From positions 78,004 to 112,756 of the forward strand of contig PDSF01000035.1 of the NCBI GenBank assembly GCA_002748355.1: a stretch of 34,753 nt of DNA. Direction: 5' to 3'. Below, piece after piece: positions 14,329-23,100 of this stretch. The position numbers and the translations under genes are program-made. The notes under the pieces were generated by a model that was given only the letters and a program-made list of their open reading frames with translations, made no database searches and was not told the DNA's origin. Every line of letters starts with the position of its first letter. The stretch's first letter is position 1. The DNA comes from Planctomycetota bacterium. GTDB lineage: Bacteria; Planctomycetota; UBA1135; GCA-002748355.

Positions 14329-16281
14329 ATGGCCGACGTCCTCTTCCTCATCCCTCTGCTTCCCCTGCTGGGCGCGCTGCTCTGTGGTGTCTTCCACGCC
14401 CTAGGTGGCGCTTGGAAAGACCGCGCAGGCTATGTCGCCAGCGTGGCCGTTGCCGGCTCCTTTGTCGTCGCCCTGCTCGGCTTCTTCGAGCTGCTTGGCA
14501 GCGGACAGGCGGAGCATGCCGCCAGCCACGCCCTCGTCTACGAAGGCTGGACCTGGCTCGACATCGGCAAAGTCCAGGTGCCGTTCAAGCTCGTGCTCGA
14601 CCAGCTCTCGAGCTTCCTGGCCCTGCTGGCCTGCGGCGTTGGCCTGCTGATCCACATCTACTCGATCAGCTACATGGCCCGCGACGAGGGCCGAGCCAAG
14701 TTCTTCGCCTACCTAAGCCTCTTCCTCGTCGCAATGTCGACGCTGATCCTGGGGGCGAGCCTGCCGCTGCTCTTCGTCGGCTGGCAAGGCGTCGGCCTCA
14801 TGAGCTACCTGCTCATTGGCTTCTGGTACGACAAGGAAAACGGCTGGCCAGCCAAGGCCGGGCAAAAGGCCTTCGTGAGCCAGCGCATCGGCGATCTCGG
14901 CTTGCTCCTGGGCATGTCCCTCCTGCTCCAGCATTTCGGCAGCCTCGACTTCGCTGCCATGCAAGCAGGACCCGCCCTCGAACCTGGGCTCGCGACCCTC
15001 GCCTGCCTCTTGCTCTTGCTCGGCGCCACGGCGAAGTCAGCCCAGCTCCCCCTCTTGGTCTGGCTTCCCGATGCGGTAGCGAGTCCGACGCCAGCCTCGG
15101 CGCTGATCCACGGCGCGACGATGGTCAGCGCCGGTGTCTACCTGCTGCTGCGCTCGAGCTTCCTCTTGGTGCAGAGCGAGACGGCGATGACCGTCGTCGC
15201 CATCGTCGGCGCCGCCACCGCCCTGCTGGCGGCGACGGTGGCCCTGACCCAACGCGACCTAACCAAGGTCCTGAGCTACGCCAGCGTGAGCCAGCTGGGC
15301 TTCATGTTCCTTGCCTGTGGCGTCGGGTCCTGGTCAGCCGCGCTCTTCCACCTCGGCACCCACGCCGTCTTCATGGCCCTGCTCTTCCTCGGCGCCGGCT
15401 CGGTGATCCGCGGCATGCAGGGGGAGCGAGACGCCTTCAAGATGGGAGGGCTCAGGAAGCACATGAAGCTGACCTGGATCAGCTTCTTGATCGGCAGCCT
15501 CGCCCTCGCCGGCCTCCCTTTGAGCTCGGGCTTCTTCAGTAGGAGCGAGATCCTCTGGGGCACGGTCCAGGGCAGGAGCGAGCTTTCCTGGACGCTTTGG
15601 GTCATCGGCGCGATCACTACGGCGCTGACCGCCTTCTACAGCTTCCGCCTGCTCGCCATCACCTTCCTCGGCAGGGAACGCTTCGAGGAGGACAAGCTGC
15701 AGCCACAGGAGTCGCCCAAGCTCATGACGCTGCCGCTGCTGATCCTGGCGGCGCTGGCGATCCTGGGCGGCCTCTTGGGTCTGCCCGAGCAACTCGTGCA
15801 GATCAGCAACTTCATGCAGCACTGGATGGAACCGCTTAGCACGCAGGTCGCCAAGCCGGCTGGCGCGATGAGCAACGGCATGGAAGGGAGCTTCCTCGCC
15901 ATCAGCTCGCTGATCGCGGTGCTCGGTATCCTGATCGGCCTTGCGCTCTACCGGAACGGCCCCGCCGCTGGCGAGCGCATGGCGAAGCTGCTCAGGCCCG
16001 CCTATGTCGGGTCCTACGGCAAGTGCTTCATCGACGAGATCTACGAGGTCTTCATCCTGCTGCCCCTGGCCATACTCTCCAAGCTCGTCGCTTGCTTCGA
16101 GCTGGGCGTCGGCAATGCCCTGGTCAACGGCTGCGGCCGCGCCTGTGCTGCTTTCCGCAGACCTTGGCGGCAGAACCAGGAGGGATCGATCCAGAGCTAT
16201 GCCATCTGGATGGCCTTCGGCCTCCTTCTCTTCCTTTTCCTCATCGTGCCGAGCCTACTCGGAAGCGGGATGAACCGGTGA
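14329..16281 (+). CDS. nuoL: NADH:quinone oxidoreductase subunit L-like, channel residues altered
   Basis: Antiporter-like distal subunit (650 aa, normal) with the long C-terminal lateral helix and final TM (QNQEGSIQSYAIWMAFG). Kept: Arg186/Asp189 (QRIGDLG), Lys236 (TAKSAQLPLLVWLPDA), His341 and His345. Altered: the TM5 Glu (WEGVG, E. coli Glu144) is Gln153 in GWQGVGLMSYLLIG; the TM11 Lys (HAFFKALLF, E. coli Lys342) is Met349 in HAVFMALLFL; the TM12 Lys (FFSKDEIL, E. coli Lys399) is Arg405 in FFSRSEIL. Several residues needed for proton transfer are thus missing, while fold residues are well conserved. 97 bases with repeated CAAGCCC motifs precede the ATG; the ribosome-binding site is weak. 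Confidence 0.95.
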   Translation: MADVLFLIPLLPLLGALLCGVFHALGGAWKDRAGYVASVAVAGSFVVALLGFFELLGSGQAEHAASHALVYEGWTWLDIGKVQVPFKLVLDQLSSFLALLACGVGLLIHIYSISYMARDEGRAKFFAYLSLFLVAMSTLILGASLPLLFVGWQGVGLMSYLLIGFWYDKENGWPAKAGQKAFVSQRIGDLGLLLGMSLLLQHFGSLDFAAMQAGPALEPGLATLACLLLLLGATAKSAQLPLLVWLPDAVASPTPASALIHGATMVSAGVYLLLRSSFLLVQSETAMTVVAIVGAATALLAATVALTQRDLTKVLSYASVSQLGFMFLACGVGSWSAALFHLGTHAVFMALLFLGAGSVIRGMQGERDAFKMGGLRKHMKLTWISFLIGSLALAGLPLSSGFFSRSEILWGTVQGRSELSWTLWVIGAITTALTAFYSFRLLAITFLGRERFEEDKLQPQESPKLMTLPLLILAALAILGGLLGLPEQLVQISNFMQHWMEPLSTQVAKPAGAMSNGMEGSFLAISSLIAVLGILIGLALYRNGPAAGERMAKLLRPAYVGSYGKCFIDEIYEVFILLPLAILSKLVACFELGVGNALVNGCGRACAAFRRPWRQNQEGSIQSYAIWMAFGLLLFLFLIVPSLLGSGMNR

Positions 16282-16366
16282 GAGCCGCCGCCCGCCCCTT
16301 ACTTCCGTCCCCCCTCCTCACGAGCATTCCAGCCCGGACGCTCTCGAACACGAACGCAGGCTGACC

Positions 16367-17893
16367 GTGGACTTCCCCCCGACCCTTTCCCTGATCGTCA
16401 CGCTGCTGCCGCTGCTCGGCGCGCTGCTGGTGCTACTCAGCCCGGCCGCGACGGACGGCAAGAACATGCTGCCCTGGCGCTTGGCCCAGCTCACGGGAGT
16501 GCTGACCTTCGTCGCCACCCTCCCCTTCTGGTTCAGCTACGGCGTCGGCAGTGAAGGCGTCCAGTATGCCTTTGCCTTCGACTGGTTCCGGCTCGGTCAG
16601 ATGCAGGTGCAGTTCTCGCTGGGCATCGACGGCCTCTCGGTCTTGCTGGTGCTGCTGACCAACCTCCTCTCGATGCTGGTCTACTTCTCAGCCAGCAGCC
16701 AGATCCAAGAGCGGCCCAAGCAGTTCCTCGTCTGGCTGCTACTAATGCAGTGCGGAATGCTCGGTGCCTTCATGGCCCTGGACTTCTTCACCTTCTACCT
16801 GTTCTGGGAGCTGATGCTGATTCCGCTGTTCTTCCTCATCGGAATCTGGGGCGGAGAGCGGCGCCGCTACGCAGCCATCAAGTTCTTCTTCTTTACCGGC
16901 GCCGGTTCGGCGCTGATGCTCTTGGCCATCATCTGGATCGTGCGCAGCGAGCTCGCCCTCCCGGATCTGGGCCTGGTCCAAAGCTCTTCGATCCTGGACC
17001 ACCTCCGGTACGGCAGCATCCCGGCAGAAGTCCAAAGCTGGCTCTTCCTGGCCTTCGCCCTCGCCTTCCTGATCAAGCTGCCCAGCCTCCCCTTCCACGG
17101 CTGGCTCCTAGATGCCCAGGTCGAAGCCCCAAGCTCAGTCTCGCTGCTGCTCGCTGGCGTCTCCCTCAAGATGGGGGCCTATGGCCTGATCCGCTTTTGC
17201 CTGCCCTTGTTCCCGGTAGCGACCCTCCAGTTTGCGCCGCTGCTCATGGGACTTGGTGCCATCGGTATCGTCTACGGCGCCTTCCTCGCCTGGGCGCAGC
17301 GCGACCTCAAGAAGCTCATCGCCTACAGCTCGATCAGCCACATGGGCTTCGTCGTGCAGGGCTGCTTCGCCCTCAACGCCGAGGGGCTCAACGGCTCGCT
17401 GCTACAGATGATCGCCCACGGCGTCGCGACGCCGGCGCTCTTCCTCCTCGCTGGCATGCTCTACCAGCGCCGACAGACCTGGCAGATCGCCGAGTTCGGC
17501 GGCCTGGCAAGGGTCATGCCCGTCTACGCCTTCTTCATGGTGATGGCGGTCATGGCCTCGGTGGCCCTGCCCGGCCTCTCCGGTTTTCCCGGGGAGTTGC
17601 TGATCCTCCTTGGAGCTTTCGACACCTCGTTCAGCTGGGGCGTCGTCGGCGCCTTGGGCATGATCTTCGGCGCGGTCTACATGCTCTCCATGCTCCGGCG
17701 CTGCCTCTTCGGCCCCCTGAGCAGGGACGAGAATCGTCAGCTGAAGGACTGCAGCCTGCGCGAGCAAGTCCTCATCGCTCCGCTGATCTTGCTCTTCCTG
17801 TGGATCGGCGTGCGGCCCGGCGACTTCACTGGCCGCAGTGAGAAAACCATCGAACAGGTCATCCAGAAGGTCGATGCGGCGCGTACGCCGTGA
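16367..17893 (+). CDS. nuoM: NADH:quinone oxidoreductase subunit M
   Basis: Antiporter-like subunit, 508 aa, family-typical, 13-14 helices. Unlike NuoL from the same operon it keeps the channel residues: Glu148 (FYLFWELMLIPLFFLIG), Lys237 (FLIKLPSLPFHGWL), Lys268 (GVSLKMGAYGLIRF) and Glu410 (LSGFPGELLILLG). GTG start at 16367, 85 bases after nuoL; its stop overlaps the nuoN start (GTGA at 17890-17893). It should be able to move protons if conformationally driven. Confidence 0.96.
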   Translation: MDFPPTLSLIVTLLPLLGALLVLLSPAATDGKNMLPWRLAQLTGVLTFVATLPFWFSYGVGSEGVQYAFAFDWFRLGQMQVQFSLGIDGLSVLLVLLTNLLSMLVYFSASSQIQERPKQFLVWLLLMQCGMLGAFMALDFFTFYLFWELMLIPLFFLIGIWGGERRRYAAIKFFFFTGAGSALMLLAIIWIVRSELALPDLGLVQSSSILDHLRYGSIPAEVQSWLFLAFALAFLIKLPSLPFHGWLLDAQVEAPSSVSLLLAGVSLKMGAYGLIRFCLPLFPVATLQFAPLLMGLGAIGIVYGAFLAWAQRDLKKLIAYSSISHMGFVVQGCFALNAEGLNGSLLQMIAHGVATPALFLLAGMLYQRRQTWQIAEFGGLARVMPVYAFFMVMAVMASVALPGLSGFPGELLILLGAFDTSFSWGVVGALGMIFGAVYMLSMLRRCLFGPLSRDENRQLKDCSLREQVLIAPLILLFLWIGVRPGDFTGRSEKTIEQVIQKVDAARTP

Positions 17894-19473
17894 GCTTGGA
17901 GCCCATTTCAATGTCCACGATGACCTCAGACATGCTCTGCAGCGGCCTCCTCGCCTTCGTTCAGAAGAGCGACTTCTCGGTGACCGCGCACGACTTCTCC
18001 GCCCTCAGCCCGCTGATCGCGATGGCCGTAGGCTCGGTGCTCGTCCTCCTCGTCGACCTGCTCCTGAAAAAGAGCCAACCGCAACGTGAGCTGATCACCC
18101 TGCTCAGCTACGCAAGCCTCGCCGTCGCCTTCTTCCTCGGCCTTGGGCTCTGGAGCGGAGAAGCGCGACATTTCGTGGAGAACACCGAAGTCAGCAACTC
18201 GCTCAGCCTGGCGCTGATCGATACCTGGCGAGCAAGCGACTACTCCGTGCTCGCCACCCTGCTGGCGATCGGGATCAGCACCCTCGTCCTCGCCCTCTCA
18301 AGGCCCTGGTTCCAAGACCAGGACTTCGTGCACTTCGGTGAGTACCACTTTTTGCTGATCCTCTTCCCGCTCGGCATCTCGCTGATGACCGGAGCGAGCA
18401 ACCTGATCCTCGCAATCATCGGCCTTGAGCTCTTCTCGCTGGCCCTCTACGTCCTGGTAGGAATCCGGCGAGGCCAACACAAAGGCAGCGAAGCCACCCT
18501 CAAATACTTCCTCCTCGGCGCCTTCGCGGCAGCGGTCTTCCTCTACGGTGCCGCTCTCATCTATGCAGGGAATGAGAGCGGCCTCCTCATCAGGGTGCGC
18601 AACCTCGGGCAGTCCGCCACGCTGCCGGCCCCGACCGGCCTCGCCGCCATCGGTGGAGGCCTCGTCTTCATGGCCTTGTTCTTCAAGGGCTCCGTCGTGC
18701 CCTTCCATATATGGACACCCGATGTCTACGAAAGCGCCCCCACGCCGATTACGGCGCTGATGTCAACGGGAACCAAGATCGGCGCCTTCCTCTTGATGTT
18801 GTCGGTGCTCCACTTTGTCCCGCATCAGCTCCACATCCTCTTCCCGATCCTCTGCGCCCTGACCATCGTGATCGGCAACGCCGGAGCGCTCGCCCAGACC
18901 AAGCTCAAGCGCATGCTCGCCTACTCCGGTATCGGACATGCCGGCTACCTGATGCTCTCGATCACTGTCGCCGCCACGGTCAAGAGCCACAGCGCTGCCG
19001 AGCTCGGCGTCAAGTCCACGATCTTCTACCTGATCACGTACGCCGCCAGCAACCTGGTCGCCTTCGGCGTGCTCAGCTATCTCGAGCGGCAAGAGGAGAA
19101 GGTCCTGACCCTCGATGGCATCAAGGGCCTTGCGCGCCGCAACCCCATGGCCAGTGCCGCCCTGGCACTGTCGATGTTCAGCCTCGCAGGCCTCCCGCCG
19201 ACCGCCGGCTTCTGGGGCAAGTACTACATCTTCGACGCGGCCATCCGCAGCCAGCTCTGGCTGCTGGCGATCATCGGCATCCTCGCCTCGGTGATCGGCC
19301 TCTACTACTATCTACGCGTTGTCGCCCAGCTCTACTTTCACGACGCCGAAGAAGCGAGCCGTATCCCCGCACGTGGCTATACTGCCCCGATCGCGATCGC
19401 AGCCAGCAGCGCCGTGATCCTCCTCATCGGCCTAGCGCCGAACCTACTCTTTGACTTCCTGATCGCCTCGTGA
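17890..19473 (+). CDS. nuoN: NADH:quinone oxidoreductase subunit N
   Basis: Antiporter-like subunit adjacent to NuoK, 527 aa. Channel residues are kept: Glu180 (IIGLELFSLALYVLVGI), Lys266 (FFKGSVVPFHIWTPDVYESA), Lys296 (STGTKIGAF) and Lys444 (GFWGKYYIFDAA). The GTG 17890 start overlaps the nuoM stop; an ATG at 17911 is an alternative. Last gene of the operon; a hairpin starts three bases after the stop codon. Confidence 0.96.
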   Translation: MSLEPISMSTMTSDMLCSGLLAFVQKSDFSVTAHDFSALSPLIAMAVGSVLVLLVDLLLKKSQPQRELITLLSYASLAVAFFLGLGLWSGEARHFVENTEVSNSLSLALIDTWRASDYSVLATLLAIGISTLVLALSRPWFQDQDFVHFGEYHFLLILFPLGISLMTGASNLILAIIGLELFSLALYVLVGIRRGQHKGSEATLKYFLLGAFAAAVFLYGAALIYAGNESGLLIRVRNLGQSATLPAPTGLAAIGGGLVFMALFFKGSVVPFHIWTPDVYESAPTPITALMSTGTKIGAFLLMLSVLHFVPHQLHILFPILCALTIVIGNAGALAQTKLKRMLAYSGIGHAGYLMLSITVAATVKSHSAAELGVKSTIFYLITYAASNLVAFGVLSYLERQEEKVLTLDGIKGLARRNPMASAALALSMFSLAGLPPTAGFWGKYYIFDAAIRSQLWLLAIIGILASVIGLYYYLRVVAQLYFHDAEEASRIPARGYTAPIAIAASSAVILLIGLAPNLLFDFLIAS

Positions 19474-19476
19474 TCG

Positions 19477-19507
19477 AGGCCTGCCGCAGCCAGCCCGGCA
19501 GAGGCCT
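19477..19507 (+). terminator. hairpin after nuoN
   Basis: AGGCCTGCCG pairs with CGGC-AG-AGGCCT (two-base bulge) around a 9-base loop, directly after the nuoN stop. There is no T-run, so the termination role is inferred from position. It marks the probable end of the nuo transcript. Confidence 0.5.
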
Positions 19508-19615
19508 GTCCCTTCATCATGCAGGGGCAGCCTGAACGGGAAACGGCGATCATCTCGACCCCGAGATTCCTTCTCTGACTCCGACTCCGGCTCCATTTTC
19601 CTGGAGACTACTCTG

Positions 19616-20086
19616 ATGCGAATGCTTCGATTCGGTGCAGCTGCTGCGACCGCAGCAGTCCTACTCTTTGCCTGTGGTGGCGAAAAGCCCAAGGGAAGCG
19701 GCGGCCAGCCGAAAAAACCGGCCGCCCCGGCCTACAAGGTCCAGCATGACGAGGCCGCGCTGGCAAAGGCCAAGGAGGTCTACAGCAAGATCTGCTTCTT
19801 CTGTCATGGCAAGACCGGCAAGGGCGATGGCTCCGGCGGAGTAGCGCTCAAGCCAAGGCCAACGTCCTTCACCACAGCGGCCTTCCATAAACGGCTGGAG
19901 CAGAAGGGCGGTCTCGCCTACGTCAAGAAGGTCATCCTCAAGGGCGGCCAGGGCGTCGGCCTGAGCGCAGGAATGCCGGCGCACAGCATCGAAACCTACC
20001 CAACACTCAAGGATGAGAAGGTTCTGACCGAGCTTGCCAAGTATGTGGTCTACGATCTCGGCAAGTACCCGAAGAAGCTCAAGTAG
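19616..20086 (+). CDS. monohaem cytochrome c lipoprotein (156 aa)
   Basis: Signal peptide with lipobox LLFAC (lipidated Cys20), a Gly/Lys/Pro linker (21-40) and one class I cytochrome c domain: CFFCH haem site (Cys60, Cys63, His64) and a likely distal Met120 in SAGMPAHS. A TGKGDGSGG loop after the haem motif is typical of small electron-carrier cytochromes. It starts at ATG 19616 with GGAG upstream. It should sit on the periplasmic face of a membrane and shuttle electrons. It lies between the nuo operon and the convergent cbb3 cluster, so a donor to the cbb3 oxidase is the most natural role, though an alternative complex III partner is equally possible. Confidence 0.9.
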   Translation: MRMLRFGAAAATAAVLLFACGGEKPKGSGGQPKKPAAPAYKVQHDEAALAKAKEVYSKICFFCHGKTGKGDGSGGVALKPRPTSFTTAAFHKRLEQKGGLAYVKKVILKGGQGVGLSAGMPAHSIETYPTLKDEKVLTELAKYVVYDLGKYPKKLK

Positions 20087-20101
20087 CGCCGCTTCGATCC
20101 T

Positions 20102-20172
20102 GACTGGACTGCTCCCAGTCCTAGGACAGAGTCCATGCGAGCCCGGAGGGAAGCACTTCCCTCCGGACTCGC
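20102..20172 (+). terminator. two tandem hairpins after the cytochrome gene
   Basis: Stem 1: GACTGG (20102-20107) with CCAGTC (20115-20120). Stem 2: 16 bp with one mismatch (20137-20152 with 20157-20172) around the tetraloop GCAC. The second is the most stable short-loop hairpin I found in the window. No T-run follows; it lies 21 bases before the next gene, so it could also shape that gene's leader. Confidence 0.55.
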
Positions 20173-20192
20173 CTATGAGCCTCTAGCCACCT

Positions 20193-23100
20193 ATGTCAGC
20201 TCAGATCCACGCAAAGACGCGACTCGCCTTCGCCGCCCTGCTTGCCCTACCCGGTTTAGTCAAGGGCCAGGCCCCTGGGGCGAGGGTTCCTGCCGAACTC
20301 AGCACCCAGGTGGATGCACAGGAACTGCAGCTCACCGGCCGCGCCCAGCTCGAACTGGCCTTCACCCCGCGGGCCAAGATTGCCAAGCCCCTCCTCGTCC
20401 GGCTTGAGCTGCGCAGCGGTAGCCGGCGGATCTGGCGCCAGGACCACGCCCCCGCCACGCCAACGACCCACTGGGAGCCCGACCGCGTCGTTCGCTACAA
20501 GATCCCGCTGACCCTGCCGCAAGACTCGGCAGCGCCAGACTCGGCACAGCAAGACTCGGCAGCAAAGCAGAACCTCGAGCTTTGGATCTGCTTCTACGAT
20601 CCCAGGAGCAAGCAGCAGCGACCCCTGAGTCAGCCGCGCTCACCGCGCTCGGGCGCCTTCGTCAAGATCGGCTCCTGGAAGCCCAAGGGGACCAGTGGCA
20701 GCCTGAGCGCCGAGGCCGTTCGCGAGCAAATCAAGAAGGCCGAAAGCTGGGCCAAGGAAGGCCGGCAGCAAGCGGCATGGAATCTCCTGACCCGCACCCA
20801 TCGCAAGCTCGAAGACTACGAGCTCAAGGCCGAGCTGCGGGACGGGCTCCTGCGCGTAGGACGCTTCGCCCCACGGCCGATCGGGCCAGTCGAGTCCATG
20901 ATCGTCGAGGGCCGCATCCTCGAGGAGAAGCGCCGCTATGTGCGCCACATCGCCGGCAGAATGCTGGGCCAGGACAAGCTGCACGGCGCCCTCTACCTGC
21001 TGAAGATGATCGGCGGCGCCCTCGAGGAGGGCCTAGGCCGCGCCTACATCGGCGACCTCAATCAAGTGCGCCGTGCCCAGACTCGAATCGAAGACGTCGA
21101 GCGCCGGATCAAACGCCGGATCAGCCCCGAGCAACAGGCCGTTGTCGATGCCGAAATCGAAAAGAAGGGGCTGACGCCGCGCCTGCTGCACTCGGCCAAG
21201 AAGTACATGCAGGGAGGAGAATACTCCATTGCCCGGAGGATGCTCCAAGCGCTGAGCCGGTCTCCGGACACAAAGCTCGGCAGCAAGTCGCTGGCACTCT
21301 TTCACCTCGCCGAGAAAAAACTCCTCGCGGCCATGCCTACGGAAGAAAAACGCGAGGCGGACGCTGCTTGGGATCACCCGGCCTGGGCGCGCACGAAGGC
21401 GATTCCGAGCCACGAGTTCATCGTGATCGGTCCCGAAACACTCATCACCAGCATCCCCGACATGTCGAAGCTGCGCTTCGACCTCGCCTACCTCTACCTC
21501 ACCGACCTCTTTGGTCGGGTGCCCAACCCCGAAGGCGATCGGGTCACCGTCTACTTCAAAGAGCTCTGGGACTTTGGCGGCGGTGTCGGTGGCGGCAAGC
21601 GCATCGACATCGGCAAAGCCGATCCCGACTCGCGCAAGACCAAGCTCGACAATGGTCTGCTCTACCACGAGCTGGTGCACTGCATCGACGATACCCGCCC
21701 GGTCCTGGGCGGCTTCCGCGAAGGTCTCGCCGAGTTCGGCGCCGCCTTCGTCTTCGAAGCGCTCGGCCAGCGGACTCCTGCGCGCTGGACCTATGTCCAC
21801 AACTTGCGCGCCTTTCAGGAGGACTACCTAAAGCGCGATCTCGAGTACTGGCGCATCCCCAACTACGGCCCCTCGGCAGGCTTCTTCCTGTGGTTCATCG
21901 AGAACTACGGCAAGAAGGGCCAGCGGCGCCAATGGCAGCTATATCGGCGCTTTTTCCGTGCCTACCGCAGCGACGCGGTGCGCGACGGGCGCAGCCCCAG
22001 CGTCGTGCGCGCCCTGGCCTACCGCCTGGGCGAGCAGTTCGGCCCCAAGGTCTTCGACGACCTGCGGCGCTTTCGCTTCCCCCTGCGCGACAGTGATCGC
22101 CAAGCTCTGCAAGCCGAGCAAAAGGAAGCCGTCGGCGAGTATTTGCCAGAGGCCGAGGACTTTGCGCCCTTCCCAGGCTCCCCGGTCCCTCGTGATGTGC
22201 GGGCCTTCGAGCTGGCTGAGGACCGCGCCCCCCTCGGCGACTGGGCGGCTCGGCTCGGTATCATCACCCAGTGGCGGGCCATCGGCCCCTTCAAGGACGG
22301 CCACAGCGACCCCGGCGCCCGTGTTTGGCCACCGGAGTATGAGGTCGACTTCAGCAAGACCTACGACGTGCCGCGCAATACCGCGCTATGGAAGCCGCCG
22401 GGTCCCCGGCCTCCCATTCGTCTCGGCCCCAGCGGCTGGCTCAGCTTCGACTGGAACTACATGGAGAACAGCGCCATCTATGCGCTGACTCATCTCAATC
22501 CCGGCCAAGGCACCGATGCTCGGCTCTGGCTGCGCGCCGACGACGAAGTCACCATCTTCGTCAACGACAAGCTCATCGGGCAGTACCGTGGCCAGCAGAG
22601 TCCGCTACTCGGCCCCTGGCGCCCAGGGCGCGGCGTCATGATTGCAGACGCCATCGTCTTCGATACCCGGCTAGCTCCCGGGCGTAACAAGGTCCTGCTC
22701 AAGATCCGTAATCGCTACGGCAAGGCCGGGGTGGTTCTGGCAGTAAGCGATACTGCCGGCAATCCGATTCCCGGGCTCGTCGCCGATAACGCCGCCCCGG
22801 CGCGAATCAGCCACCACCTGCCCGATACCCTGAGCGGCAAGTGGAAACGCCGCCTGAACCTGAGCTTCGAAAAGCGCGGCAGCGCGCGAGTCTTCGTCGT
22901 CAAACAAGGCGGCTTCCGCGTCCGGCAGCAACAGCTGTTCGGAACGACGAAGAACGGCGCGGTGCCTTGGCGCAAATACACCGTGCGCCCTGGTTTTCAG
23001 CGCGATGCCCCGAGCAATTTCGCCTGGCTCCACGACCGCTATACCAAGGAGCTTGGCGACTTCCGCCTAACACTGGGACTGCTCGCCAAGACCCGCCCCA

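Noticed and set aside
20582..22096. 504-codon frame overlapping the large metalloprotease gene on the same strand
   Set aside because: Arg/Pro-rich out-of-frame product; the other frame has a signal segment and the HELVH site.
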